Source: Shewanella sp. Choline-02u-19
Lineage (GTDB): Bacteria; Pseudomonadota; Gammaproteobacteria; Enterobacterales; Shewanellaceae
DNA length: 64,000 bases
NCBI RefSeq assembly: GCF_002836205.1
Contig: NZ_PJBE01000012.1
Span: forward strand, 1,016,735 to 1,080,734
Direction of reading: 5' to 3'
Both the position numbers and the translations under genes were made by a program. Positions 1 through 8,293 of the stretch are shown one piece after another (position 1 is the stretch's first letter; each line of letters opens with the position of its first letter). Below the pieces are notes generated by a model. It searched no databases, was not told the DNA's origin, and saw only the letters and a program-made list of their open reading frames with translations.

Positions 1-301
1 GGTAATCGTCGGCGCCAAGTTTGAGTAGACTGACTTCGCTAATATCGTCGCAGCAGGCCGTTAATACCAAGATAGGGCCTTGATAAAACTTGCGTATCTG
101 TTTGCACACCGATACCCCATCTAACCCTGGTAGCATTAAATCAAGAATGACTAAGTCGGGCTGCTCCATCCTTACAGCGCCTACTGCTTGTAAGCCATCC
201 GCAATCACGCGCGTACTGTAATCTTCAGCTTCAAGATACATGGCGGTTAAACGAGAGATCTCTTTATCATCTTCAATAATGAGTATATTTGCTTTACTCA
301 C
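1..301 (-). CDS. OmpR-family response regulator, N-terminal receiver part (partial)
   Basis: Only the first 100 residues lie inside the window; the rest, presumably a winged-helix DNA-binding domain, continues to the left. The receiver domain is clear: acidic pocket IIEDD near residues 8-12, phospho-acceptor Asp54 in LVILDLMLPG, a conserved LTA stretch and KLGADDY at the cut. I chose the GTG at 301 because AAGG sits 9 bases upstream of it; an ATG at 307 would leave only 3 bases. It should act in the cytoplasm as the output half of a two-component system whose kinase is outside the window. The exact regulon cannot be told from this part. Confidence 0.85.
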   Translation of the reverse strand, partial: MSKANILIIEDDKEISRLTAMYLEAEDYSTRVIADGLQAVGAVRMEQPDLVILDLMLPGLDGVSVCKQIRKFYQGPILVLTACCDDISEVSLLKLGADDY

Positions 302-504
302 AAACATTTACCTTAATATTTAGTCTACCAACGTTTGATAGAAACACCTGCTCAATCAATCTGATTTTACAGATTATTGTTACTAATAACAGTTTGCTTA
401 CACCTGCTTACATAGCATGCCGCTTGCTTACTTTCTCTTACCCTATGAATTTAATGGTCATGTTAATTTTATGGCTCAAATCAAAGAGGTTTTAGGAGCA
501 GTAT

Positions 505-1731
505 ATGGTAGCTAAAGTAGTATTGGCAGGGGTTGTCGCAGTAAGTTTAATGGCCTTAACGGCCTGTAATTCTGATTCTTCAACCACGGCAGTAGGTGAT
601 AATAACAATAATCCTGGCTCTGGATTGTCAGCAGAAACAAAAGCACTCGGTATCGAGACAGTGCCTGCGTCACTGTCAACAACCTATAGCGCAGCGCTGA
701 AGTTTAATCGCTACACGCAAATAAAAGCGCCTAATGGAAAATCTATCCATATTATTGCGCAAGACTTGATTAGCGATAACCAGATAGTGCGTGCACGCGC
801 TATCTTGAGCCATTACTTGACCAATTTACCGGGCTCTGAATTTGGTAATGACAAATCAGCAGTGACCAATAAGATAGCAGACAATGGCGCGATCTTATTA
901 CTCCTTAATGGCAGTGACGATGGTACTAATCCTGCTACAGAATTAGGCGGGCAACCGCTGTATCAAAATGAAATTCAAGTAGAAGGTGGTGCTTGGTATA
1001 TCAATCAAAACTATGAAGAACATCGCGATGCGAGTTTTGAAGAGATCCTGCATATGATGCATGACTACGGTATCGGCGTGGATCAGAATAGTGAATTCAT
1101 CGGCGCCTTGCCTGGCTATCAAGCTGAAATTAGAGCGGCTCAAACCACAGCGCTAAATGATAAATTATGGGGCGGAGATCAAAGCTGGATCACTGAACTC
1201 ACCGCTGAAAATAGCTTAACTCAAGAATACCTCGCGTCAGTTATCGATGCTTATTATGGTTTATGGGGCGCATGGAGTGGCAGTGAAACCCACAGTATGT
1301 GGGGCGGATATATTGCGAAAACACGTGCTGAAATGAGCACTGAAGATCCTCTCGGTGCTGAGTTGATGAATAATAAATTCTTTCATTCGTACCTGACCTA
1401 TAATGCGCGCATTGATGCGAGCTTTATCGGTGACTTTAGCCTAAAGTTCAATCGTGATATTGGCTATACGCATCACTCGAAATATCTTAAGGATGTGACG
1501 TTAACTGGCAGCCTAAACAGCAATGTGGTGGTTAATCAGCTTGATAATAATATTACCGGTAACAGTGGTCAAAACGAGGTGAAGTTTAGTGGTAAGGCAT
1601 CGCAATACAGCATCGAAAAGCAAGACAATGGTGCTACGATTATTACCGATATGGTGAGTAATCGAGATGGCGTTAATACCTTGACTGGGATTGAGAGTGC
1701 GGTATTTAGCGGCAGCAATGTCACACTATAA
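505..1731 (+). CDS. Putative lipoprotein with EEILH motif and RTX-type C-terminal repeat
   Basis: A 408-residue exported protein. The N-terminus is a lipoprotein signal with lipobox LTAC (Cys21), followed by a low-complexity Ser/Asn linker. The middle holds FEEILHMMHDYG near residues 178-189, with Glu179, Glu180, His183 and His186. This recalls a zinc-peptidase helix but is not a standard HExxH. The last ~80 residues (SGKASQYSIEKQDNGATII, then RDGVNTLTGIESAVFSG) resemble the VxxxG..YxI..TD...RDGxDTLxxIExxxF repeat found in RTX and serralysin-like secreted proteins. AGGAG stands 6 bases before the ATG. It appears monocistronic. I do not recognise a named family; a surface hydrolase is only a guess. 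Confidence 0.75.
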   Translation: MVAKVVLAGVVAVSLMALTACNSDSSTTAVGDNNNNPGSGLSAETKALGIETVPASLSTTYSAALKFNRYTQIKAPNGKSIHIIAQDLISDNQIVRARAILSHYLTNLPGSEFGNDKSAVTNKIADNGAILLLLNGSDDGTNPATELGGQPLYQNEIQVEGGAWYINQNYEEHRDASFEEILHMMHDYGIGVDQNSEFIGALPGYQAEIRAAQTTALNDKLWGGDQSWITELTAENSLTQEYLASVIDAYYGLWGAWSGSETHSMWGGYIAKTRAEMSTEDPLGAELMNNKFFHSYLTYNARIDASFIGDFSLKFNRDIGYTHHSKYLKDVTLTGSLNSNVVVNQLDNNITGNSGQNEVKFSGKASQYSIEKQDNGATIITDMVSNRDGVNTLTGIESAVFSGSNVTL

Positions 1732-1912
1732 ATAGCCACTAATACGTTTAACATTTAAGCTGCTTATCGAAGTAGCTTTTCTGTCACTTATTACTGCTTT
1801 TGTCGTGAATCTATATTAATGACTATATTGATTGTTATAGGTGTATGCTGGTGGTCTCTGTTTATAAAAGTAACTCATCAATGTTAATTTTAACGCCTAA
1901 GACTGGATGTAG

Positions 1913-2590
1913 TTGATCTTACCTCGCACCTCTCAAACAGGTGACGATTCCTCCCTTTTTGCATCAATTGCAAATGACATCGCAAACAAAGGCTACAGCA
2001 TTAACCCTGCTGCTCTGCCACACGATTTAACCCATTTATTAGCCTCACATATTACCACTATGCCCGACGCTAATTTTAAGCGCGCTGGCATTGGTCGCTC
2101 AGTTGATCATAAGATTAATGACTTTGTGCGTACCGACGCGATTAGCTGGATTAATAATGACAGTGAAGCGGGCACGGCTTGGCTTGATTGGACTCAGGCG
2201 CTGCAAGTGTTCTTGAATAGAAGACTCTTTTTAGGGCTATTTTCGTTTGAAAGCCACTTTGCACATTACGCTGAAGGTGATTTTTATAAAAAGCACAAAG
2301 ATGCCTTTATCGGTGAGGGGAATCGAATACTTTCTGTGGTGGTTTATCTTAACCAATCTTGGTCGAAAGACGATGGCGGAGAGCTGGTGATATATCAAAA
2401 TCAACAATCAACATCTGCGATTATTGATGACCATACGGTTCGCGTTACACCCGGTTTTGGTACCGTGGTGGTCTTTTTAAGTGAAGAGTTTCCCCATGAA
2501 GTGCTAGCCGCAAAACGTGACCGTTTCTCTATCGCGGGTTGGTTTAGGCTCAATTGCAGCATTGCCAATAACATCGACCCACCAAGTTAA
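1913..2590 (+). CDS. 2-oxoglutarate/Fe(II)-dependent oxygenase (prolyl 4-hydroxylase fold)
   Basis: A 225-residue cytoplasmic protein with the double-stranded beta-helix signature of SM-20/PHD-type dioxygenases. His128-x-Asp130 (HKD) and His195 (EEFPHEVL) would bind Fe(II), and Arg204 (RDRFSIAGWFR) would bind the 2-oxoglutarate carboxylate. Family members hydroxylate a protein or small-molecule substrate with O2; the substrate here is unknown. A stop codon lies directly upstream, so the earliest start is the TTG at 1913; the next in-frame ATG is near codon 50, inside conserved sequence. The ribosome site is weak. Flanking genes give no functional clue. Confidence 0.82.
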   Translation: MILPRTSQTGDDSSLFASIANDIANKGYSINPAALPHDLTHLLASHITTMPDANFKRAGIGRSVDHKINDFVRTDAISWINNDSEAGTAWLDWTQALQVFLNRRLFLGLFSFESHFAHYAEGDFYKKHKDAFIGEGNRILSVVVYLNQSWSKDDGGELVIYQNQQSTSAIIDDHTVRVTPGFGTVVVFLSEEFPHEVLAAKRDRFSIAGWFRLNCSIANNIDPPS

Positions 2591-2824
2591 TGTTACTTAT
2601 CTAATTTTGGACTCATGGCTCAGTGAAAGAGTGATGTCTGCAGTGCCTCATGCTGCACAGAGGTCGTAGCGATCACTTAATGGCGATAGTCACGTATGCA
2701 AGCTTCATCAGCGATGAGGTGTGTCTGTAGAGCGGCATTAATGTAAATAAGCATCAACTTCTACTGCCGTGGGCGGTATATTGTCATAAAGTGTTTAACT
2801 CATTTTAAGCTAAGCTGCCTATGG

Positions 2825-3169
2825 CTAGACGTAGTAGTGACTCACTTTTCGACAATAACGTTGCTGAAAATTGAAGGGACTCATTTTCATGGTGCGCACC
2901 GCATCGATCCAGCCAACAATCATCGGCACTAAGGTCCAGCTAAAGATTAAGTACAAGCTGCCCTTTAGGTGTTGACCTAAATAGAACTTATGTACGCCCA
3001 GCCCACCGAATAAAAGGCTAAACCATATCGTGAGTTTTTGATTTTTAATACGAATATAAGGATCAACTCCAGAGAGTGCCTCTAACCCTTGAACGACATG
3101 GCACTGGGGGCAGGTCACCAGATTAATGTCGATTTTTTGGCTGCACTGTGGGCAATCTATTTCTTGCAT
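2825..3169 (-). CDS. TM2 domain membrane protein with N-terminal zinc ribbon
   Basis: About 114 residues. CPQC near the start and a second CPQC about 17 residues later form a zinc-ribbon-like pair. The C-terminal half is a TM2 domain: two hydrophobic helices around LLFGGLGVHKFYLG and LYLIFSWTLVPMIVGWIDAV, with the conserved GxHKFYLG turn. The ATG at 3169 is preceded by GGAG at a 6-base spacing, so I prefer it to the upstream TTG. TM2 proteins are small inner-membrane proteins of mostly unknown function. The gene stands alone. Confidence 0.8.
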   Translation of the reverse strand: MQEIDCPQCSQKIDINLVTCPQCHVVQGLEALSGVDPYIRIKNQKLTIWFSLLFGGLGVHKFYLGQHLKGSLYLIFSWTLVPMIVGWIDAVRTMKMSPFNFQQRYCRKVSHYYV

Positions 3170-3181
3170 CGCAAACTCCAA

Positions 3182-3544
3182 TAGTCAATATTGCTAATGA
3201 GCCATTATGCGTACAAGCGTGCGCTGAAACATAGGTGCATAGTTCACATAATTAAAATAAACCCGAACGTTAGCGGGGCAGCCATATCATGGGAGGTGGT
3301 GAATACTCAATACTGAGTACGATTATCTCGCTTCACTGTGAAGTTAACGGAAGCATCGTTTTCTATTTGAACGGTGAGATGATTTTTAATGAAGTGCTGC
3401 AATAGCCATTTGGTTCGAGAGATTCGGCTTTTTATAAAAGAGTTAGCGAAAAGAGGAGGAGTGATGTTCTCCTGCTGAGCTCTTTTGCAAGCTGTTGGCC
3501 AGACTGAGCATACTCATGACTGGCCAGCTCGTAGTATACGATTG
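3182..3544. other. Intergenic region with an inverted repeat
   Basis: No gene seen in 363 bases. Near 3497-3530 there is an inverted repeat, TGGCCAG ... CTGGCCA, enclosing a smaller TGAG CATA CTCA hairpin. It lies just beyond the 3' end of the DUF465 gene, but neither strand has a clear T-run, so a terminator is uncertain. Confidence 0.4.
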
Positions 3545-3790
3545 TTAGGCGTGGTGCTCTTTTAATTTCAGGAATAGGACGTCTTTTAAATTAGCGCGCT
3601 GTAATTTTAGCTGATGCATATGCTCGTCATCGGTGGGACTACCGTCAATTTCTAGCTGACGAATTTCATAATCTAATAAATGATACTGTTTGGACAGTTC
3701 TTGGAATGCTTCGTCTTTATGATTCAAATAAACAATGTCTTGTTTAAATTCTGGGAAGTCAAAAATAAGTGCATGATTCTCATTTAGCAT
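3545..3790 (-). CDS. DUF465 (YdcH-like) small protein
   Basis: An 81-residue, charged, all-helical protein. The central segment (FQELSKQYHLLDYEIRQLE, then a short loop and LKLQRANLKDVLFLKLKE) is the helical hairpin of the DUF465/YdcH family. The length is normal for the family. It has no signal peptide and should be cytoplasmic. The biochemical role of the family is unknown. It stands alone between a TM2 protein and the carotenoid oxygenase. Confidence 0.8.
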   Translation of the reverse strand: MLNENHALIFDFPEFKQDIVYLNHKDEAFQELSKQYHLLDYEIRQLEIDGSPTDDEHMHQLKLQRANLKDVLFLKLKEHHA

Positions 3791-4030
3791 AGGTACCCCT
3801 GAATGGTGAACTGAAAATTATTCTGTTTGTACTACCAACACTACAGCATTATGGATTTTAACAAAGGGGTATATCTAGGTATTTTAGCGATCTAGTTAAC
3901 AAAAAATCGCAGATTCTACTTGTTTTAAGCACTGAGGGCCGAGTCAAGGTATAAAATACTAATCTGACTCTGCTCTATTTTCGATTAACACCGCAGCAGT
4001 CGCCCTCAATTTAGAGTGCCCCAGCACTGA

Positions 4031-5548
4031 TTAACTTGCTTGAAAGTGACCATGAAAACCGAGAGGTAGATGATAGGGCAGCCAAGCCCGTGCCATGGGG
4101 CCTGAATTGATATCGTTGGCGGCAAATATGTTAAGACAAGTCCGCTTACTGGGCACATGCAACGCGGTACCAATGAGGTATCCAGTACCTTCAACTGCTT
4201 TAGGGCATACGCTAATGTGTTCTTCCACTAGATAGTCTTTGCCAAAATTGAAATGTTGCTCAGCACCGCTATTGATATTGATTGATGATACAGCGTCATT
4301 CCACAAGCTTTGCTCATTGCTCGATAAATGATACAGATAATCGTTTTTAAGACCGACCACATGATCACACACGGCTGGAAACTCACTGTTTTTAGCCGTC
4401 ATATGCATGCTGTGGCTGCCATTGGGGTTTAAGGTATAAAACGCTGTTTTTGCATGTGCGTTGGCTAGGCTCATTTGGCCACTCATCATGTTGCTCAGCT
4501 TATGTAAAACATCGACGTTGGGGTATAAACTCGCATCGAAATGTAGCGTGCCATTGGTTTCTTCCCAGGCATTACCGTAATGAAAAGCAAAGCCAGCAGG
4601 CAGCTCATATCGCTTGGTTACGGTTAGCGACTGCTTACTGATAACCAATACACTCATGGGTATATCATTGCTGTATTGCGTACTCGCGAAGCTGCCGTCA
4701 ATGGATTTGTCAGTGAACAATGATGGCAAGATAATCAGTAAGTGCTTATCGGTCATCAAGAAGTCATGCAACATGCCCCCGCGATATTGTGCGTTGATAA
4801 GTCCTGCATTTTTAACTTGGCCATTAGCGGATAAATGGTACAACACAATATGTCCGGAACCGTTTAAGCCAAAATTCCAGATATCGCCATTGGGCGAAAT
4901 TTTAGGGTGTGCTGAAAAAGCCAGACCTCGTAAACTATTGCCATATTTAGAGCCTGCACCTAGACTGACTTGCTGTTTAAATTCGAGGGTTTCTTTGTCT
5001 ACCTTGGTAGGGGAGCCTGCTTCCCATAGTGCCCACATGTCGTCGCCGACGGTAATGATATTAGTGTTAGCAGTGTTGATTTGGTCAGCTTTAGACACTG
5101 GCAGGGCATTTGCCAATTTAGTATCTGGACCAGAGTAAAGAAACTGACCCGCGCTTTGCTCTTTAGCAAACTTGGGGGTGTTGATAAATTTACCGTGATG
5201 AACCACTTTTCCTTGGTCAAACTCAAAGCGTTGTAGCATGCCATCACCCTCAAACAGATGCTGATAGCGAACATTGCCACGCTCATGTTTACCAGGGCCA
5301 TTACGATAGAATACGCCTTGTAGGTCGGCTGGGATCTTACCTTCAACCGTTAGAGATTGTTGTGGGAAATCTTTTTCAATATTGGCAAAGCCAATTAACT
5401 CAGGATTGTGCGCTAATGCGTCATTAAATAGCTGTTTAACATTGACCGCTTTTGGCGCGACTGTGGTTGCCAATGCTGACAACGAACCTGGCAGTAAACT
5501 CGTTGCACCAACAATACCCATTCCCTTTAAAAAATCTCTGCGTTGCAT
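4031..5548 (-). CDS. Carotenoid oxygenase (RPE65/CCD family), Tat-exported
   Basis: A 505-residue protein. The N-terminus RRDFLKGMGIVG followed by a hydrophobic stretch and Ala-rich end is a twin-arginine signal, so the folded enzyme should reach the periplasm. The body has the carotenoid cleavage oxygenase pattern: GVFYRNGPGKHE near residue 80, and the spaced histidines expected to bind Fe(II): SAHPKI, MLHDFLMT, FAFHYGNAWEE and the C-terminal GFHGHF (His499). Family enzymes split a conjugated double bond of a carotenoid, stilbene or similar substrate with O2. A DUF2141 exported protein is encoded just upstream on the same strand (94-base gap), probably in one operon. No carotenoid biosynthesis gene is in the window, so the substrate is open. 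AGGGG precedes the ATG. Confidence 0.85.
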   Translation of the reverse strand: MQRRDFLKGMGIVGATSLLPGSLSALATTVAPKAVNVKQLFNDALAHNPELIGFANIEKDFPQQSLTVEGKIPADLQGVFYRNGPGKHERGNVRYQHLFEGDGMLQRFEFDQGKVVHHGKFINTPKFAKEQSAGQFLYSGPDTKLANALPVSKADQINTANTNIITVGDDMWALWEAGSPTKVDKETLEFKQQVSLGAGSKYGNSLRGLAFSAHPKISPNGDIWNFGLNGSGHIVLYHLSANGQVKNAGLINAQYRGGMLHDFLMTDKHLLIILPSLFTDKSIDGSFASTQYSNDIPMSVLVISKQSLTVTKRYELPAGFAFHYGNAWEETNGTLHFDASLYPNVDVLHKLSNMMSGQMSLANAHAKTAFYTLNPNGSHSMHMTAKNSEFPAVCDHVVGLKNDYLYHLSSNEQSLWNDAVSSININSGAEQHFNFGKDYLVEEHISVCPKAVEGTGYLIGTALHVPSKRTCLNIFAANDINSGPMARAWLPYHLPLGFHGHFQAS

Positions 5549-5642
5549 GGCTTACCCCTTCCCTTGAATATATGGATTTTGGAACTATTTTTTGAAACTA
5601 CTATTTTTGAATCTATGGTTTTTGCTCAATGGACTCTAGGGG

Positions 5643-6128
5643 TTAATAAATCACTTCGGTTTTATTAACTAGCAAGGCTTGCTCTTCGGTCACGTTGAAC
5701 TTAATGTCTTGGTAACTAACGGGTCCAAAGTTGGGCTTAGCATTGTTAGAAAAGCCATAACCCTCAGCGGGAAGACCAAATAGATTGGTATCCAAATTGC
5801 CATTATTATTTTGATCATGGAAAAAGCGCAGTGCATATTCACCTGCTGATACATTGGCAAAAGTGATAACCATTGTCCCTTGGGTAGCCTGCATCATAGT
5901 GGCGTTTACGGCTTGGTTCTCTCGATAGCTTTGTTCACCTTTAAAGAGCTGAACATAAAGCTTACCTTGTGCGTCGGCTACACTTGATATTTCAAAATTG
6001 ATATCGGCAGCAGATGCTGAGTGTGCAAAAAATAAAGCGCTCAGCAGTGCAGAGATTCTAACTATCTTTGGCATATTACTGATGTCATTTGTTGACACTT
6101 TTGAGTGAGTAGTCGTGTAAAAAGTCAT
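5643..6128 (-). CDS. DUF2141 secreted protein
   Basis: 161 residues. The ATG at 6128 has AAGGA 7 bases upstream; an internal Met (residue 19) would begin a more typical signal peptide (KIVRISALLSALFFAHSASA), so the mature protein starts near ADINFEIS either way. The mature part is a beta-rich domain with FANVSAGEYALRFFHDQNNNGNLDTNLFG, typical of DUF2141; the DQNNNGNLD stretch looks like a calcium-binding loop. It probably sits in the periplasm. It is the first gene of a likely operon with the carotenoid oxygenase. Function unknown. Confidence 0.8.
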   Translation of the reverse strand: MTFYTTTHSKVSTNDISNMPKIVRISALLSALFFAHSASAADINFEISSVADAQGKLYVQLFKGEQSYRENQAVNATMMQATQGTMVITFANVSAGEYALRFFHDQNNNGNLDTNLFGLPAEGYGFSNNAKPNFGPVSYQDIKFNVTEEQALLVNKTEVIY

Positions 6129-6165
6129 TTAAATATCCTTATTCGTGTCAGTGAAAGGCAGCGTA

Positions 6166-6312
6166 ATGATGGTTTTAATTATCAAGCTCATTAGTGCTGC
6201 GCATGAGCAAACCGTATCGGCGTTGCGTCGTGTTGGAAAGACGATAGAATGGATACTTAGCAAAGCTAAAGTAGCTTTACGTGAAGTGAGTCGTAAACTT
6301 CGTAGAATGTGA
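6166..6312 (+). CDS. Small basic ORF overlapping the LytTR gene start
   Basis: A 48-codon ORF beginning ATGATGGTT with AAAGG 7 bases upstream. Its TGA stop (6310-6312) overlaps the GTG start of the next gene (6309-6311) as GTGA, the usual arrangement for translational coupling. The product starts with a short hydrophobic run (MMVLIIKLISAA) and is then strongly basic, ending REVSRKLRRM. I recognise no family. It could be a genuine small protein, a leader peptide controlling the LytTR gene, or chance. The good ribosome site and the 4-base overlap are the reasons to list it. Confidence 0.4.
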   Translation: MMVLIIKLISAAHEQTVSALRRVGKTIEWILSKAKVALREVSRKLRRM

Positions 6313-7163
6313 CTAAAAAGGAATATGTACCATTGACGAATCGTGAACTACCCCCTGAAAATCAACCATTAGAACCCATTTTCAGTAAGCAAAAGTTGGC
6401 CCATGACCTGTTAATCGTCGCAGCGGTAGGCTTGTTTATCGGTTTCTTGGCGCCGTTTGGTATGGATGAACTGCCTGTACTCGTGTCGATCTCTTATTGG
6501 TTAGTGACATGTACCAGCGGCTACTTTATCTATACGCCAATGATTCGTTTGGGCCATCGTTATTTAGCTAAATGGGTAACGGCGGTGTGGGGGAGAGTGG
6601 CGTTATCGACACTGATTGCCAGTATGATAATGAGCGTCGCGGTCCCGTTAATAAGTTGGTTGTTTTTTAGTATTGAGATTGAACTCGCTAAGGAGTTTTT
6701 TCAAGTATTCCCTAAGGCCATTGTGATTGGGGGAGTGATGACATTTTTTAGTCTTGTGCAAGGTTATATTCGCCAGCAAAAAAGCCAGCTAGCAGCATCA
6801 AAAAAAGTCATAGAAGAACACGAGCAAAATACTGATGTTGATGTCCATCTGCAATTTGAACAGTTTATGCAGCTACTACCTTTAGAGAAACGTGGTCAGT
6901 TGATGTGTCTTGAAATGTCTGATCATTACTTAAAAGTGCATACCGACAAAGGTCACCATATGTTGTTAATGCGACTTAAAGATGCCTTGGAGAAGCTAGA
7001 TGGCTTCGCTGGTATGCAAACTCATCGCTCATGGTGGGTGGCAACTGAGGCGATAGTTTCTGTCAATAAAGACAATCGTAAAATGTCGCTAATGCTAGCC
7101 AATGGTATTGAAGTGCCAGTTTCAAGGACATTTGTTGATGCGGTAAAAGCGGTGAATATCTAG
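6309..7163 (+). CDS. Membrane-bound LytTR-domain transcriptional regulator
   Basis: 284 residues. The N-terminal half has four predicted membrane helices (LLIVAAVGLFIGFLAPFG, VSISYWLVTCTSGYFIY, VALSTLIASMIMSVAVPLI, AIVIGGVMTFFSLVQGYI), then a charged linker, and a C-terminal LytTR DNA-binding domain from about residue 185 (LMCLEMSDHYLKVHTDKGHHMLLMR, LDGFAGMQTHRSWWV, VPVSRTFVDAV). It resembles stand-alone membrane LytTR regulators that act without a separate kinase. GTG is the likely start; it has a poor ribosome site of its own, which fits coupling to the small ORF it overlaps. Target genes are unknown; the upstream region has short inverted repeats that could be self-binding sites. Confidence 0.83.
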   Translation: MTKKEYVPLTNRELPPENQPLEPIFSKQKLAHDLLIVAAVGLFIGFLAPFGMDELPVLVSISYWLVTCTSGYFIYTPMIRLGHRYLAKWVTAVWGRVALSTLIASMIMSVAVPLISWLFFSIEIELAKEFFQVFPKAIVIGGVMTFFSLVQGYIRQQKSQLAASKKVIEEHEQNTDVDVHLQFEQFMQLLPLEKRGQLMCLEMSDHYLKVHTDKGHHMLLMRLKDALEKLDGFAGMQTHRSWWVATEAIVSVNKDNRKMSLMLANGIEVPVSRTFVDAVKAVNI

Positions 7164-7172
7164 TCTCTTTGT

Positions 7173-7198
7173 ACATCCATGCTAATTGGCATGGATGT
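7173..7198. terminator. Hairpin between convergent genes
   Basis: ACATCCATGC and GCATGGATGT form a perfect 10-bp stem around a 6-base loop, between the convergent LytTR gene and the LiaF-like gene. There is no strong T-run, so this is a weak terminator call. Confidence 0.4.
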
Positions 7199-7245
7199 GG
7201 TTAAAAACATAAACCGCGAGTATGTCCCTGCCTTTTCAACATCTC

Positions 7246-7887
7246 TTAATTGAAGGTGTTTTTTAGCTGGTTGGCAAAAGCGATAAATTTCTCTTTAATC
7301 GTGTGCTTTACCGATACTGAAAGGCTACCGAGAACCACTTTACCCTCAATAGTGATAACTGGTGCTTGGCGGTTTGCCATCGAAGGAGCTGTATTTTCAA
7401 TACTACTTACAGCGCAGTAGGTTTTACATATCACGTTGATGTTTTCAGGGATAAAGACTTTGCAGCTGCCAAGAATGCAGTTGAGCTTAATGGTGATCTC
7501 TTGATGCTGAAAAATAGCATCGGTAAAATCCAATGTGGTTTCGCCTAACACATTGTTGAGCTTAATCTCGCTAGGCACTACCCACTGACCACTACGCTCA
7601 TTATTACCCAGAATACAGCTGATAACTAGCGTGTCATCTGCCTGCTTGTTTGAGTAATTGGGTGTAAATTGCTGATCTTTTTTACTGCTATATTCGGCGT
7701 CTGTAGACATGGACAGATCGGCAACTAAGTCGAGTAACGCTTGATGTGATTCACTGGCCATCGCGTCATCGAGACGACGTTCAAATGCTTCAGCGGATAT
7801 AATCCCATGGCTATAGTTAACAATGAGTTTATCTATGACTTGTTCACGAACCTGGTTAATGGGTCTATCTTCTAATATGACTGACAT
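7246..7887 (-). CDS. DUF1707 / LiaF-C domain protein
   Basis: 213 residues with no clear membrane helix. The N-terminal ~65 residues (REQVIDKLIVNYSHGIISAEAFERRLDDAM) match the short DUF1707/SHOCT-type helical module. The C-terminal half, with regularly spaced beta strands (VISCILGNNERSGQWVVP, CILGSCKVFIPENI, ITIEGKVVLGSLSV), matches the LiaF C-terminal domain, found in Firmicutes cell-envelope stress regulators and in many uncharacterised proteins. The role here is unknown; sensing of envelope damage is a guess. It stands alone, convergent with the LytTR regulator. Confidence 0.75.
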   Translation of the reverse strand: MSVILEDRPINQVREQVIDKLIVNYSHGIISAEAFERRLDDAMASESHQALLDLVADLSMSTDAEYSSKKDQQFTPNYSNKQADDTLVISCILGNNERSGQWVVPSEIKLNNVLGETTLDFTDAIFQHQEITIKLNCILGSCKVFIPENINVICKTYCAVSSIENTAPSMANRQAPVITIEGKVVLGSLSVSVKHTIKEKFIAFANQLKNTFN

Positions 7888-8293
7888 CTGCCGCTCCTTT
7901 GGCTTTACATGGATGTAGCAATTAACATTGCTAAACTGATTAATAGAAAGACTAATGGGCTACAGAGTAAGCATTATCTATGCCGCTTAACTAAACATCT
8001 TTCTAATCAAGTTGTTATGAGTTTGTTGCGTTAAGCTGGTGTTTGAAACTAATGATTTAGTTAGACATAGCACTAAAATGTGGTTGTTTTAATCGTTAGA
8101 TTAAGTGGCTATATCAGCGAATTAGGTCAGTGTGACAGATGAGAAGTTGGGCTCGCCTGTTCATTTTATGAGAAAAATAAGCCAGTCGGATAGCTAGTCA
8201 AGAGAAGCGCAGCAGACAAAGAGGGAAGCTACAGAGGGCTGGTCGTTTGCATGTAAACCGAGTTCGCCCCGTAGCTGACTAAAACAATGAGTA
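7888..8293. other. Intergenic region, no gene seen
   Basis: About 400 AT-rich bases between the LiaF-like gene and catB. It must carry the promoter of the LiaF-like gene at its left end and any catB terminator at its right. I saw no long ORF, tRNA or strong hairpin. Confidence 0.4.

Noticed and set aside
289..495. 68-codon ORF between the response regulator and the lipoprotein gene
   Set aside because: It overlaps the regulator start, has no convincing ribosome site and its product resembles no protein; the stretch is best read as promoter DNA.
4450..5346. Several 60-170 codon ORFs inside the carotenoid oxygenase gene
   Set aside because: They lie in other frames of a gene with a clear family signature.
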